A stretch of DNA of 64,000 nucleotides, from the NCBI GenBank assembly GCA_965112735.1, contig OZ218952.1, forward strand, positions 5,797,264 through 5,861,263, in the 5' to 3' direction. Below, one piece after another: positions 48,760 to 58,825 of this stretch. A model generated the notes under the pieces. That model was not told where the DNA came from. It worked only from the letters and a program-made list of their open reading frames with translations, and made no database searches. Both the position numbers and the translations under genes were made by a program. Each line of letters begins with the position of its first letter. Position 1 is the stretch's first letter. This DNA is from Phaeosaccion multiseriatum (lineage: Eukaryota; Ochrophyta, other classes).

Positions 48760-49149
48760 TCCCCCTGAACTAAACTATTGCGTGTCCCCACGCAAGTCAA
48801 AGCGGGTTCGCCTACTAAAGCTCGACTTGTAGCAAAAGCCTCCATGTTGCTTCCAATAAAAACGGATGAGAAATATGCAAAACTCACCCAGGTGTGTGCG
48901 ACCGCTCCTCCAACACACACCCTGCTGTATTGGTGAGAAAATCCCACGACTCAAACTCACCCACACAGGCTCACGGATGAGAACATCCCATGACTCAAAC
49001 TCACCCGCGCAATTCTCTATCTCCACTCCTACTCGCCACCAGCGTTGCCAAAGCCTCATTGCGCACCACTAGGCTGACTGCTAAAGTGTTTACTGGTGTG
49101 CCTACAAGGCACCCAGACAGTCCCTAAAGCAGCCTTGCGAGTATCCTTC

Positions 49150-49680
49150 TCTGTCTCCCGCCAAGCTCCGTGCAACAGCAACAGCCGCGCTGCTGCCACA
49201 CTCGAAAGCCGTGCCCGCTGTAAGACACCGCTTCCGGCAATTCTCTCCCCCCACTCCCGCCTCTCCGTGTAACAGCAACATCCGTGCTGCTGCCACACTC
49301 GAAAGCCATGCCCGCTGTAAGGCACCGCTCCCGGCAATTCTCTATCTCCACTGCCCACCAAGCTCCAGCAGCAATTTCCGTGTAACAGCAACACCCGTGC
49401 AGCTGCCACACTCGAAAGCCATGCCCGCTGTAAGGCACCACTCCCGGCAGTTCTCTGTCTCCTCTGCCCACCAAGCTCCAGCAGCAATTTCCGTGCAACA
49501 GCAACATCCGTGCAGCTGCCACACTCGAAAGCCATGCCCGCTGTCTAAGGCACCACTCCCGGCAGTTCTCTGTCTCCACTGCCCACCAAGCTCCAGCAGC
49601 AATTTCCGTGCAACAGCAACATCCGTGCTGCTGCCACACTCGAAAGCCATGCCCGCTGTAAGGCACCGCTCCCGGCAAAC
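49150..49680 (+). repeat. Tandem array of about five 93-114-base units inside the TRIM-like element
   Basis: CACACTCGAAAGCC followed by RTGCCCGCTGT recurs near 49,198, 49,291, 49,408, 49,520 and 49,636, each unit also carrying CGGCAATTCTCT-like and CCAAGCTCCAGCAGC words. Unit length varies by small indels. Confidence 0.85.
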
Positions 49681-49751
49681 TCAAAGCTACCGAGCTGCTG
49701 CCTGAGCCTCTTGGCCAAGCAAGGTCAGCTGCCTTCGGGATTCTTTGGGGT

Positions 49752-50005
49752 TGTAAAGAGTCACGTTGCTCTCCACCTAGGATAGGAGTAGCCGCATGGA
49801 TAAGGTAATAGCAACCCCAAAGCCAGCCTGGCAGCCAGCCTTGTCTCTATTAGCTTTATCCGTGAGCCATCCTAAACGACCAACCTGCTGGGAGGTGAGT
49901 GAGAAACGGGCCACGCACCGTTTCTCACCGTATTTGCCTGGGCCTGGGTCATTGACATAATACTGACTTTCAACATCCCCGTCAGCCATCCCTGCACTTC
50001 TAACA
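49752..50005 (+). repeat. 3' LTR of the TRIM-like element
   Basis: Direct repeat of 48,506-48,759, followed by AGGGAGAGAG of the host repeat array. Confidence 0.8.
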
Positions 50006-50388
50006 AGGGAGAGAGAGGGGAGGGTAGGAGGGAGGAACAAAGTCCGTGCGTGTGTGTGTACTGTGCGAGAGAGAAAATGAGGAGTGGAGGGAGTGAGTGA
50101 GTGCTTAAGTGAGCGAGTGAGGGAGGGGGGCGGAAAGGAGGGAGTGCGTGCGTGACTGGATGCGTGCGTGTGTGAGTATAGGTGTGTGCATGTGTGTGTG
50201 CGTGTTTGTTTGTGTGCGTGAGTGTGTGAGTGTATGAGCGAGGGGAGGGAGGGAGGTGAAAGGGAGGGAGAGCGTACGTGACTGGATGCGTGCGTGTGTG
50301 AGTATAGGTGTGTGCATGTGTGTGTGCGCGTTTGTTTGTGCGCGTAAGTGTGTGAGTAAGTGTGTATAGTGAGGGGGGGGAGGGAGTT
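50006..50388. repeat. GAGT/GTGT simple-repeat block 3
   Basis: Continuation of the host array on the far side of the TRIM-like insertion, with a 150-base module repeated near 50,125 and 50,270 (GTGCGTGACTGGATGCGTGCG-like words). Confidence 0.85.
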
Positions 50389-51237
50389 GGCTCCAGACTG
50401 GCCTAGAAGCCTAGGCCTAGAGACGAAATTCGGCCGGCCTAGGGGGGCCGCAGGCCCCCGGCCTAGGCCTATTTTTGGCGCAGCCCCCCCGGCCTAGGCC
50501 TAGCTATCGACCCTGGACAAGACTACGGTGTGCCCCGGCCGTAATCAGTAATCAGCCCCCAGCTGGCGCATAATCAGTACTCAGGCCGGCTGGTCACCGG
50601 CTGTAAGCAGCCAGACCGGCTGGCGCCGGTCATAATCAGTAATCAGGCCGGCTGCGCCGGCCGTAATCAGCAATCAGATAATCTTGTCCAGGGTCGACTC
50701 CCTCCCTCCCTCCCTTCCTCCCTCCCTCCCTCCCGCTTTCTATCCCTCCCTCCCTCCCTCCCTCCCTCCCTCCCTCCCTCCCTCCCTCCCTCCCTCCCTC
50801 CCTCCCTCCCTCCCTCCCTCCCTCCCTCCCTCCCTCCCTCCCTCCCTCCCTCCCTCCCTTCCTCCCTCCCTCCCTTCCTCCCTCCCTCCCTCCCTCCCTC
50901 CCTCCCTCTCTTTCTCCCGCTTTCTGTCCCTCCCTCCGTCCCTCCCTCCCTGCCCCCCTCCCTCCCTCCCTTCGACCCTGGACAAGATTACGGTGTGCGC
51001 CGGCCGTAATCAGTAATCAGCCCCCGGCTGGCGCATAATCAGTAGTCAGGCCGGCTGGTCACCGGCTGAATCAGCGGGCGCCAGCCATTTCCTGGGGCTG
51101 GCGCCATAATCAGTAATCAGGCCGGCTGCGCCGGCAATATCAGTAATCAGATAGGTCGAGGCCTAGGCCTAGAACCGCCGGCCTAGGGAGAAAAATTGGC
51201 CGGCCTAGAGCATAGGCTTCTAGGCCAGTCTGGAGCC
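50389..51237. mobile_element. Foldback element with 25-base perfect terminal inverted repeats and nested copies
   Basis: The termini 50389-50413 and 51213-51237 are exact reverse complements (GGCTCCAGACTGGCCTAGAA...). The subterminal parts are made of CGGCCTAGGCCTAG words. Inside lie two related segments, each starting TCGACCCTGGACAAG (50507 and 50972) and rich in GTAATCAGTAATCAG plus GGCCGGCTG words; the first one ends in the inverted copy CTTGTCCAGGGTCGA (50683-50697). A CCCT array separates the two. There is no coding capacity. I see no convincing target duplication. I do not recognise the family. Confidence 0.7.
50698..50971 (+). repeat. (CCCT)n polypyrimidine array inside the foldback element
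   Basis: About 60 CCCT units with a few CTTTCT and GCCCC interruptions. It runs opposite in strand to the purine arrays outside the element. Confidence 0.95.
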
Positions 51238-51542
51238 GAAGGGAGGGAGGGAGGTGAAAGGGAAAGAATTGCATGCACGAGTGAGTGTGTGCGTGCGTGA
51301 GAGAGTGCATGTGTGGGAGTGAGAGAGTGTGTGTGTGAGGGGGGGAGGGAGCGAGGGAGTGTGTTCGTGTGTGTCTGTGTGTGATGAGGGGAATGAGGGT
51401 GGGAGGGAGGAGGGCGGAAATGGGGGAATTGGGTGCAAGTGTGTATGTGTGTGTGAGAGAGAGAGTGAGGGGTGGAGGGAGCGAGTGAGTGCGTGCATGA
51501 GTGAGGGGGGGCGAGGGAGCCACTGAGTAAGTGAGTGAGTAG
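51238..51542. repeat. GAGT/GTGT simple-repeat block 4
   Basis: Host array between the foldback element and the deleted Ty3-like element; it repeats modules seen near 46,380-46,560 (for example GAGGGGGGGAGGGAGCGAG and GATGAGGGGAATGAGGG). Confidence 0.85.
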
Positions 51543-51824
51543 TGTGCTAAAGCTACGAACAGTACAGACAGCTCAGGGGTTTGGGCTAATATATGCCGCG
51601 TCTGTTGCGACGTCGGTGCCCGTATTGATAGTCTCTTTACTGCCCGCTGCTTCAAGCGTGGTCTCTTGTCTTGTACTTGGCAGTCTACAGGTCCCTTCGT
51701 TGCCACCTGGCACTTTCGGGACTCTCAGGTACGTTGAGGCGGGAACTCTCTTTAGGACCGTTCTTATTTCTATAACCCCAGAACGTCCACCCGGAAACCC
51801 CAGGCGAGATGGTCCCTTATCACA
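51543..51824 (-). repeat. 3' LTR of the deleted Ty3-like element
   Basis: 282 bases; 3' in the minus-strand sense of the element. Differs from its partner by short indels near CAGTCTACAGG and TTCTTATTTC. Confidence 0.88.
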
Positions 51825-51877
51825 CTACCCCCAAGCGACAGTCCGAGTCACTCGAGTGCTATAGTACCTGGTGTCTA

Positions 51878-52340
51878 CTACTTTTTTTTCTTCTTAGAAC
51901 CACTGCCGCGTGATCCGCGTCTCTTGCGGGTCGCTGACTGTGCTCTCTGTGTTGACTGCTTGTCTGCAATCCCTTTGAGGTAGGCTCGGACTGCGCTGAC
52001 TTTCTGCTTGTCCGGGTGACCATCCAGGTATTGATTGAACTGCCTGGGGATGTCTGCCATCATAACCTCCACTGGCTCTTCGCTGTTCTCCAGCACCTCG
52101 AACCCTTTCCACTTGACTAACACATGCCACGTGTCGTCAGCGTGTTGTACTACCCCCAGAAACTTGTCTACAACAAAGTCTCGTGTGGTGTACGAAATCT
52201 GCTTCAGTACCTCCGTCGTGAGACCGACATCAGCGTCACAATAGTACCTCAGCCTGCTGATGTGAGCATCAAAGACTCGCTTCTTGCCCACTAGCTCCTC
52301 AACACGTCCATCACCTCGTTCAAGAAGTGATCACCTCTAT
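51878..52340 (-). pseudogene. Integrase fragment with C-terminal chromodomain-like region
   Basis: Minus-strand reading gives a short integrase core piece (a WMSDRGDHFLNEVMD-like stretch at about 52,300-52,350) joined directly to VGKKRVFDAHISRLRYYCDA, then a chromodomain-like fold (DKFLGVVQHADDTWHVLVKW, KGFEVLENSEEPVEV) and a Lys-rich end. The join shows that most of the integrase between the second catalytic Asp and the C-terminal domain was lost. Chromodomains of this class guide integration to marked chromatin. Confidence 0.75.
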
Positions 52341-52359
52341 CACTCATCCACCGCTGGAC

Positions 52360-52429
52360 GATTCCATGCTGCGCGAACCATCGCAGCAGAGCACGATTCC
52401 ATGCTGCGCGAACCATCGCAGCAGAGCAC
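52360..52429. repeat. 35-base perfect tandem duplication at the internal deletion
   Basis: GATTCCATGCTGCGCGAACC... is repeated head to tail (52360-52394, 52395-52429) right where RT-integrase sequence is missing, consistent with a copying or repair scar. Confidence 0.85.
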
Positions 52430-52488
52430 GGGCACGTCCCTTCGCAGTAGCTTCATAGCACGGCTCGTACATCGTCAGAGACGAGAAG

Positions 52489-53309
52489 TCATCCACTGTA
52501 CTCGCACGAATCAATCGGTCGTCGCCAGCTCGCCCGGAATGTGCTCAATGGTGTCATCAAAGAGCTCACGGGCTCCACCTTGGCAGATGGATCTGGGCAC
52601 AACAGCTTGTTGCGCCACACACGATTCTTCAAAAGAGCCTTCATCATCGGCTCTCTCAACTTGGCGGGGAAGTCATTCTCCCTCACCGTTCTGTCTACTT
52701 CACCCCTTAACCGACTGCGCAGCTCCTACATAGAGGGTGCCTGCCCAGCTTCTAGGCTGTTGGATGAAATCAATGACACTGTCATACTTGTCCACTACTT
52801 CATTAGTTACTTGGTGAGAGCCTATCGCTCCAACCCTCGGGACTTCTGTGTCACTCACCACCGGGAAGAGGTCATCCTCCGGCAGTGTAGGGCTCTCGGA
52901 ATGGAAGCTCATCACTCGCGCGGCGCTCGAACCGTAAGGCTCTTGCTCCTTCTCTGCAAGGGCGCGCCCACGCTCAGCCTCCAACACCTCCTCAACCCTC
53001 TTGACATTGAACTTCTGTCGTCACTGTCGCATACGGCATCTCAAACTCTAAGTGAATGCCCTTCACCGCTTGGCTGGTCTCTGCCAAGCCGTTGGCGGTC
53101 TTGACCGTAACAGGCTCACACGCCTCTATCCTGGCCCTTAGCTTCTCCACACAGAGCTTCGCAATCTCCGGTGTGGTGCAAGCCGCAAAGTCATTCCCAC
53201 TATCCCATATGAAAGGTATCCTCATGAGGGCAGGTACTTCCACCATCTCCGGCTCTGTCTCGCCTCGAATGGTCACAGCGCCTCGATCACCTACTGTGTT
53301 CACGGCCAC
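52489..53309 (-). pseudogene. Pol fragment: retropepsin and pre-RT linker, several frames
   Basis: From 53,309 the minus strand encodes a retropepsin-like domain with the catalytic triplet DSG (MRIPFIWDSGNDFAACTTP). It lies in the same frame as gag, after a UAG. The frame then breaks near 52,990; KFNVKRVEEVLEAERGRALA continues in another frame, and after further breaks NDFPAKLREPMMKALLKNRV and WRNKLLCPDPSAKVEP match the region just before RT in the element at the right edge of the window. Confidence 0.75.
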
Positions 53310-53312
53310 TGT

Positions 53313-54417
53313 CTAGTCCGACAACTCCTCTACTGAGGCAGTCCTTGGACGATTGCCAGGGGTTAGCTTCTGCTTCCAAATAGCCTTCTTCTGGGCTCTA
53401 GTGGTTGTTTTGCAATCGCTCAAGCCATGTCCAGGCTTTCCACACCCAAAGCACAATCGGCCAGAGCTCTCTTGGTCTGAGGCACTGCCTCCACCCTTGG
53501 CTCCCGACTCTTCCCCTTCCTTGGCACTACCACTGACCTGAGCGTCAGCGGCCTTGGCAGCTGCAGTATCACTGTTCGGCTGCTGCCGCAACGCGTGGTA
53601 ATCTTCACCTCTCTTGCGTTTCTTGTCATGGCGACGTGGTTCACGCACCGAATCTTGCTTTCTGTCCTCTTCTCCTCCTTCTTCTCCTCCTGCACCCCCG
53701 TTGAGCTTGTTCGTTTTGGCTCCAGGGAAGACTGCTGAGAGGGGAAGATTGATATGACGGACCATGGCGCGTGTCTGATGAAACTTAGTCATGACTTCCA
53801 CCACCGATTTGAACCAACCACTGTAGTCTTTGTGCCAGTCCGTCGGCCTAGACTGCTCGTGGTTCACTACTACTGCGTGCATGCCGACATCAACACGCTT
53901 GATCACTGTCTTGTAAGCAATCATCGCAGCCTTGGCAGGAGATCCTGATTGGGGCTTGCCGTAATCATCATCGTCTGGCTCTGCGTCCCACTCCATGGAT
54001 TTGCGCAGGGGGGTTTTCTTCGCTCGGACTAGAAACTCCGTATGCGAGTACTTAACTGCCTCCGAAAGCTCTCCACTCGTCAACTTGTCGCTGATGTTCA
54101 GCTGCACAGACTGAGCAATGCCCTTCCATGTGACCTCGCCCTTTTGCCCGGAAAACTTGATGAAATTCTCCAAGTAACCAAGGGATATCTTCGCTCGTCA
54201 AGTTGACCTCTGTCTTACCCCAGAACGCAGCAATCTGAGAACGCAGGACCTCATCCACCAGCGTACTCATTGCTGGGATACGGCTTGCTTGGTTGATACC
54301 CTTCATGCGAGCTTTTCCAGCTTTCCAGTTGTAGACGAAATCCTGAACATGGTCCGCTCTCAGAGCCCCTTCCAACTTCTTGAACTCCGACAATACCGTG
54401 TTGGTGGAGTCCACCAT
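53313..54417 (-). pseudogene. Gag with CCHC zinc knuckle, one frameshift
   Basis: It starts at MVDSTNTVLSEFKKLEGALR (54,417). The first frame reaches about 54,175 and the downstream frame (ENFIKFSGQKGEVTWKGIAQ) runs to the stop at 53,315-53,313; one extra base near 54,170-54,190 separates them. It contains a helical capsid-like part, a basic Lys/Arg-rich stretch and the zinc knuckle CFGCGKPGHGLSDC. It ends with a single UAG in frame with the protease. Confidence 0.8.
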
Positions 54418-54528
54418 GTTGCTCTCTTCTCTCTCGCTGCTGCGAAGCCTCCGCTGATATCTCCCGAAGGTTGCTCCGCTGCTGCGAAAACTTCACACTC
54501 ACGCCTTTGTAAATGCGAGAACTAGTTC

Positions 54529-54803
54529 TGTGCTAAAGCTACGAACAGTACAGACAGCTCAGGGGTTTGGGCTAATATATGCCGCGTCTGTTGCGACGTC
54601 GGTGCCCGTATTGATAGTCTCTTTACTGCCCGCTGCTTCAAGCGTGGTCTCTTGTCTTGTACTTGGCAATCTCCCTTCGTTGCCACCTGGCACTTTCGGG
54701 ACTCTCAGGTACGTTGAGGCGGGAACTCTCTTTAGGACCGTTCTATTTCTATAACCCCAGAACGTCCACCCGGAAACCCCAGGCGAGATGGTCCCTTATC
54801 ACA
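54529..54803 (-). repeat. 5' LTR of the deleted Ty3-like element
   Basis: 275 bases; 5' in the minus-strand sense. Next to it on the internal side lies GAACTAGTTCTCGC, which is not an obvious tRNA primer site. Confidence 0.88.
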
Positions 54804-57800
54804 GTAGCTGTGGGAGGGAAGGAGGAGGGAGGGAGGGAGGGAGGGAGGGAGGGAGGGAGGGAGGGAGGGAGGGAGGGAGGGAGGGAGGGAGCGAGCGAGG
54901 GAGGGAGGGAGGGAGGGAGGGAGGGAGGGAGGGAGGGAGGGAGGGAGGGAGGGAGGGAGGGAGGGAGGGAGGGAGGGAGGGAGGGAGGGAGGGAGGGAGG
55001 GAGGGAGGGAGGGAGGGAGGGAGGGAGGGAGGGAGGGAGGGAGGGAGGGAGGGAGGGAGGGAGGGAGGGAGGGAGGAAGGAGGGAAGGAGGGAGGGAGGA
55101 AGAGAGGGAGAGAGGGAGGAAGGGAGGGAGGGAGGGAGGAAGGGACGGACGGAGGGAGGGAGGGAGGGAGGGAGGGAGGGAGGGAGGGAGGGAGGGAGGG
55201 AGGGAGGGAGGAAAGGAGGGAGGGAGGAAGGGAGGGAGAGGGGTAGGGAGGGAGGGAGGGAGGGAGGGAGGGAACGGATGAGGGAGGCAGGCAGGCAGGG
55301 AGGGAGGAAGGGACGGAGGGGGGGAGGGAGGGAGGCAGGGAGGCAGGGAGGGAGGGAGGGAGGGAGGGAGGGAGGGAGGGAGCGAGGGAGGGAGGGAGGG
55401 GGCGAGGGAGGGAGGGAGGGAGGAAGGAAGGAAGGGAGGGAGGGAGGAAGAGAGGGAGGAAGGGAAGGAGGGGAGGGAGGAGGGGGGGGAGGGAGGAGAG
55501 GGAGGGAGGGAGCGAATGAGGGAGGCAGGGTGGGAGGGAGGCAGGAAGGGAGGGAGGGAGAGAGGGAGGAAGGGAGGGACGGGGGGAGGGAGGGAGGGAG
55601 GGAGGGAGGGAGGGAGGGGTAGAGGGAGGGAGGGAGGGAGGGAGGGAGGGAGGGAGGGAGAAAGGGAGGGAGGGAGGGAACGAATGAGCGACGCAGGCAG
55701 GCAGGGAGGGAGGAAGGGACGGAGGGAGGGAGGGAGGGAGGGAGGAAGGAGAGTGGGAGGGAGGGACGGCTTGAGTGAGGAAGGGAGGGAGAGAAGAAGG
55801 GAGGGAATGAGGGAGAAGGGAGGGGGGGAGGAAGGAGAGAGGGAGGAAAGGAGGGAGAAAGGGAGGAAGGGAGGGAGGAAAAGAGGGAGGGAAGGAGGGA
55901 GGGAGGGACGGAGGGAGTAGGGGAGGGAGGGAGGGAGGGAACAAATGAGGGAGGCAGGCAGGCAGGGAGGGAGGGAGGAAGGAGAGAGGGAGGGAGGGAG
56001 GGAGGGAGGGAGAGAGGGAGGGAGGGAGGGAGGGAGGGAGGGAGAGAGGGAGGGAGGGAGGGAGGGAGGGAGGGAGGGAGGGAGGGAGGGAGGGAGGGAG
56101 GGAGGGAGGGAGGGAGGGAGCGAGGGATGGAGGGAGGGAGGGATGGAGCGAGGGAGGGAGGGAGGGAGCGAAGGAGGGAGCGAGGGAGGGAGGGAGGGAG
56201 GGAGGGAGGGAGGGAGGGAGGGAGGAAGAGAGGGAGAGAAGGGAGGGAGGGAGGAGAGGGAAGGAGGGAGCGAGGGAGGGAGGGAGGGAGGGAGGGAGGG
56301 AGAGAGGGAGGGAGGGAGGGAGGCAGGGAGGGAGGGAGGGAGGAAGAGAGGGAGAGAAGGGAGGGAGGGAGGAGAGGGAAGGAGGGAGGGAGGGAGGGAG
56401 GGAGGGAGGAAGAGAGGGAGGGAGGGAGGGAGGGAGGGAGGGAGGGAGGGAGGGAGGGAGGGAGCGAGGGAGGGAGGGAGGGAGGGAGGGAGGGAGGGAG
56501 GGAGGAAGGGAGGGAGAGAGGTGGGAGGGAGGGAGGGAGGGAGGGAGGGAGGGAGGGAGGGAACGGATGAGGGAGGCAGGCAGGCAGGGAGGGAGGAAGG
56601 GACGGAGGGAGGGAGGGAGGGAGGAAGGAGAGAGGGAGGGGGGAGGGAGGGAGGGAGGGAGGGAGGGAGGGAGGAAGGAGAGAGAGAGGGAGGGAGGGAG
56701 GGAGGGAGGGAGGGAGGGAGGGAGGAAGGAGAGAGAGAGAGAGGGAGGGAGGGAGGGAGGGAGGAAGCCAGGGAGGAAGCGAGGGAGGGAGATATGGAGG
56801 GGAGGGAGGAGGGAGGGGAGGGAGGAGAGGGAGGGAGGGAGCGAATGAGGGAGGCAGGAAGGGAGGGATGCAGGGAGGGAGGGAGGGAGGGAGGGAGAGG
56901 GGGAGGGAGGGAGTGAAGGAGGGAGGGAGTGAAGGAGGGAGGGAGGGAGGGAGGGAGGGAGGGAGAGAGGGAGGGAAGGAGGGAGGGAGAGAGGGAGGGA
57001 GGGAGGGAGGGAGAGAGGGAGGGAGGCAGGCAGGGAGGCAGTGAGGGCGGGACTGAGGGAGGGAGGGATGGAGGTAGGGAGAGAGTGAGGGAGGGAGGGA
57101 CGGAGAGAGGGAGGTGGGGAGGGAGGGAGGGATGGAGCGAGGGAGGGAGGGAGGGGGCGAGGGAGGGAGGGAGGAAGGAGGGAAGGAAGGAAGGGAGGGA
57201 GGAAGAAAGGGAGGAAGGGAGGGAGGGAAGGAGGGAGGGGAGGGAGGAGGGGGGGGAGGGAGGAGAGGGAGGGAGGGAGCGAATGAGGGAGGCAGGGTGG
57301 GAGGGAGGCAGGAAGGGAGGGAGGGAGAGAGTGAGGAAGGGAGGGATGGGGGGAATGAGGGAGGAGAGGGAGGGAGGGAGGGGTAGAGGGAGGGAGGGAG
57401 GGACGGAGGGAGGGAGGGAGGGAGGGAGGGAGGGAGGGAGGGAGGGAGGGAGGGAGGGAGGGAGATGGAGGGGATGGAGGAGGGAGGGGAGGGAGGAGAG
57501 GGAGGGAGGGAGCGAATGAGGGAGGCAGGGAAGGAGGGATGCAGGGAGGGAGGGAGGGAGGGAGGGAGAGGGGGAGGGAGGGAGGGAAGGAGGGAGGGAG
57601 TGAAGGAGGGAGGGAGGGAGGGAGGGAGGGAGGGAGGGAAGGAGGGAGGGAGAGAGGGAGGGAGGGAGGGAGAGAGGGAGGGAGGCAGGCAGGGAGGCAG
57701 GGAGGGCGGGACTGAGGGAGGGAGGGATGGAGGTAGGGAGAGAGTGAGGGAGGGAGGGACGGAGGGAGGGAGGGAGGGAGGGAGGGAGGGAGGGAGGGAG

Positions 57801-57840
57801 GGAGGGAGGGAGGGATGGAGCGAGGGAGGGAGGGAGTGGG
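54804..57840 (+). repeat. 3 kb GGGA polypurine array
   Basis: The first 270 bases are almost pure GGGA units. The rest is GGGA broken by GGAA, GAGA, GGCA, GGAC and GAATGA words, with modules recurring (GAATGAGGGAGGCAGG or the GGATGAGG and CAAATGAGG variants near 55,270, 55,514, 55,682, 55,942, 56,564, 56,844, 57,282 and 57,514). The minus strand reads as more than 1,000 codons of SLPP units with no stop, which is a by-product of the period. Confidence 0.95.
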
Positions 57841-58092
57841 TGTTGGAAGGCCTCAGATGAGATGGGCCATAAGTCAATGGCCCAGGCCCAGGCAGATGCG
57901 GTGAGAACGGGTGGCGTGGCTCTCACTATCCTATGTGCGAAGGTGGTCGTTTAGGACTAGCATGCGATAAGTTAATAGAGGCAAGGCTGGCTGCTAGGCT
58001 GGCTTTGGGGTTGCTGTTACCTTGTCCGTGTGTCTAGTTCTATCCTATCTGTAGGCGACAGCGCATGTCGGTCGTGCGTACGTCGTTTTACA
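57841..58092 (-). mobile_element. Solo LTR-like copy, family A, inverted
   Basis: Reverse complement of 39,677-39,928 along its full 252 bases with few differences, bounded on both sides by GGGA-type repeat (left ends GTGGG, right starts GGGGC). Confidence 0.75.
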
Positions 58093-58825
58093 GGGGCAAG
58101 GGAGGGAGGGAGGAAGGAAGGAAGGGAGGGAGGGAGGAAGAAAGGGAGGAAGGGAGGGAGGGAAGGAGGGAGGGGAGGGAGGAGGGGGGGGAGGGAGGAG
58201 AGGGAGGGAGGGAGCGAATGAGGGAGGCAGGGTGGGAGGGCGGCAGGAAGGGAGGGCGGGAGAGAGTGAGGAAGGGAGGGATGGGGGGAGTGAGGGAGGA
58301 GAGGGAGGGAGGGAGGGACGGAGGGAGTGAGGGAGGGAGGGAGAGAAGAAGGGAGGGAATGAGGGAGGGAGGGGGGGAGGAAGGAGAGAGGGAGGGAGGG
58401 AGGGAGGGAGGGAGGGAGAGAGGGAGGGAGGGAGGAAGGGAGGGAGGAAGGGAGGGAGGGAGGGAGGAAGGGAGGGACGGAGGGAGTAGGGAAGGGAGGG
58501 AGGAAGGGAGGGAGGGAGGGATGGAACGAATGAGGGAGGCAGGCAGGCAGGGAGGGAGGCAGGAAGGAGAGAGGGAGGGAGGGAGGGAGAGAGGGAGGGA
58601 GAGAGGGAGGGAGGGAGGGAGGGAGGGAGCGAATGAGGGAGGCAGGGTGGGAGGGAAGCAGGAACGGAGGGAGGGAGAGAGTGAGGAAGGGAGGGAGGGA
58701 GGGAGGAAGGGAGGGAGGGAGGGAGGGAAGGAGGGAGGGAGGAAGGGAGGGAGAGAGGGAGGAAGGGAGGGAGGGAGGGAGGAAGGGACGGAGGGAGGGA
58801 GGGAGGGAGGGAGGGAGCGAGAGAG
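58093..58825 (+). repeat. GGGA polypurine array, right part
   Basis: Continuation of the purine array, again with the GAATGAGGGAGGCAGG module (near 58,217, 58,528 and 58,631). Confidence 0.95.

Larger units (their letters stand above)
48506..50005 (+). mobile_element. Complete non-coding LTR element (TRIM-like), family A
   Basis: Two 254-base direct repeats (TGTAAAGAGTCACG ... CACTTCTAACA) with TG...CA ends bound 992 bases of internal sequence. By eye the two LTRs are identical, which implies a recent insertion. The flanks share AGGG (left ends GAGGG, right starts AGGGA), a plausible 4-base target duplication, although the target is itself a GGGA-type repeat. The internal part has no recognisable gag or pol. 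I assign plus orientation from the shared ends with the other copies. No convincing tRNA primer site was found; GGGATTCTTTGGGG just before the right LTR may serve as a polypurine tract. Confidence 0.8.
51543..54803 (-). mobile_element. Internally deleted Ty3/gypsy LTR retrotransposon
   Basis: Direct LTRs of 282 and 275 bases (TGTGCTAAAGCTACG ... CCCTTATCACA on the plus strand) bound a 2.7 kb interior read on the minus strand. The flanks both carry GTAG (left ends GTGAGTAG, right starts GTAGCTG), a clear 4-base target duplication. The LTRs differ by a 6-base and a 1-base indel plus a few substitutions, so the copy is not brand new. Gag, protease, the linker before RT and the integrase C-terminus are present; RT, RNase H and most of the integrase are missing. 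It is therefore non-autonomous. Confidence 0.9.

Noticed and set aside
48531-48947. 138-codon frame within the TRIM-like element's left LTR
   Set aside because: Starts and ends across the LTR boundary, and its LTR part recurs at 49,777-50,040 in another context; no domain.
49150-49680. Regularly spaced repeats resembling a CRISPR array
   Set aside because: Units are 93-114 bases, imperfect and contiguous with no unique spacers, and lie inside an LTR element of a eukaryotic genome.
54732-57926. Minus-strand open frames of over 1,000 codons made of SLPP-type repeats
   Set aside because: A GGGA/CCCT tetranucleotide array has no stop words in any frame and reads as a four-residue period; the frames run through a solo LTR and show no non-repeat domain.
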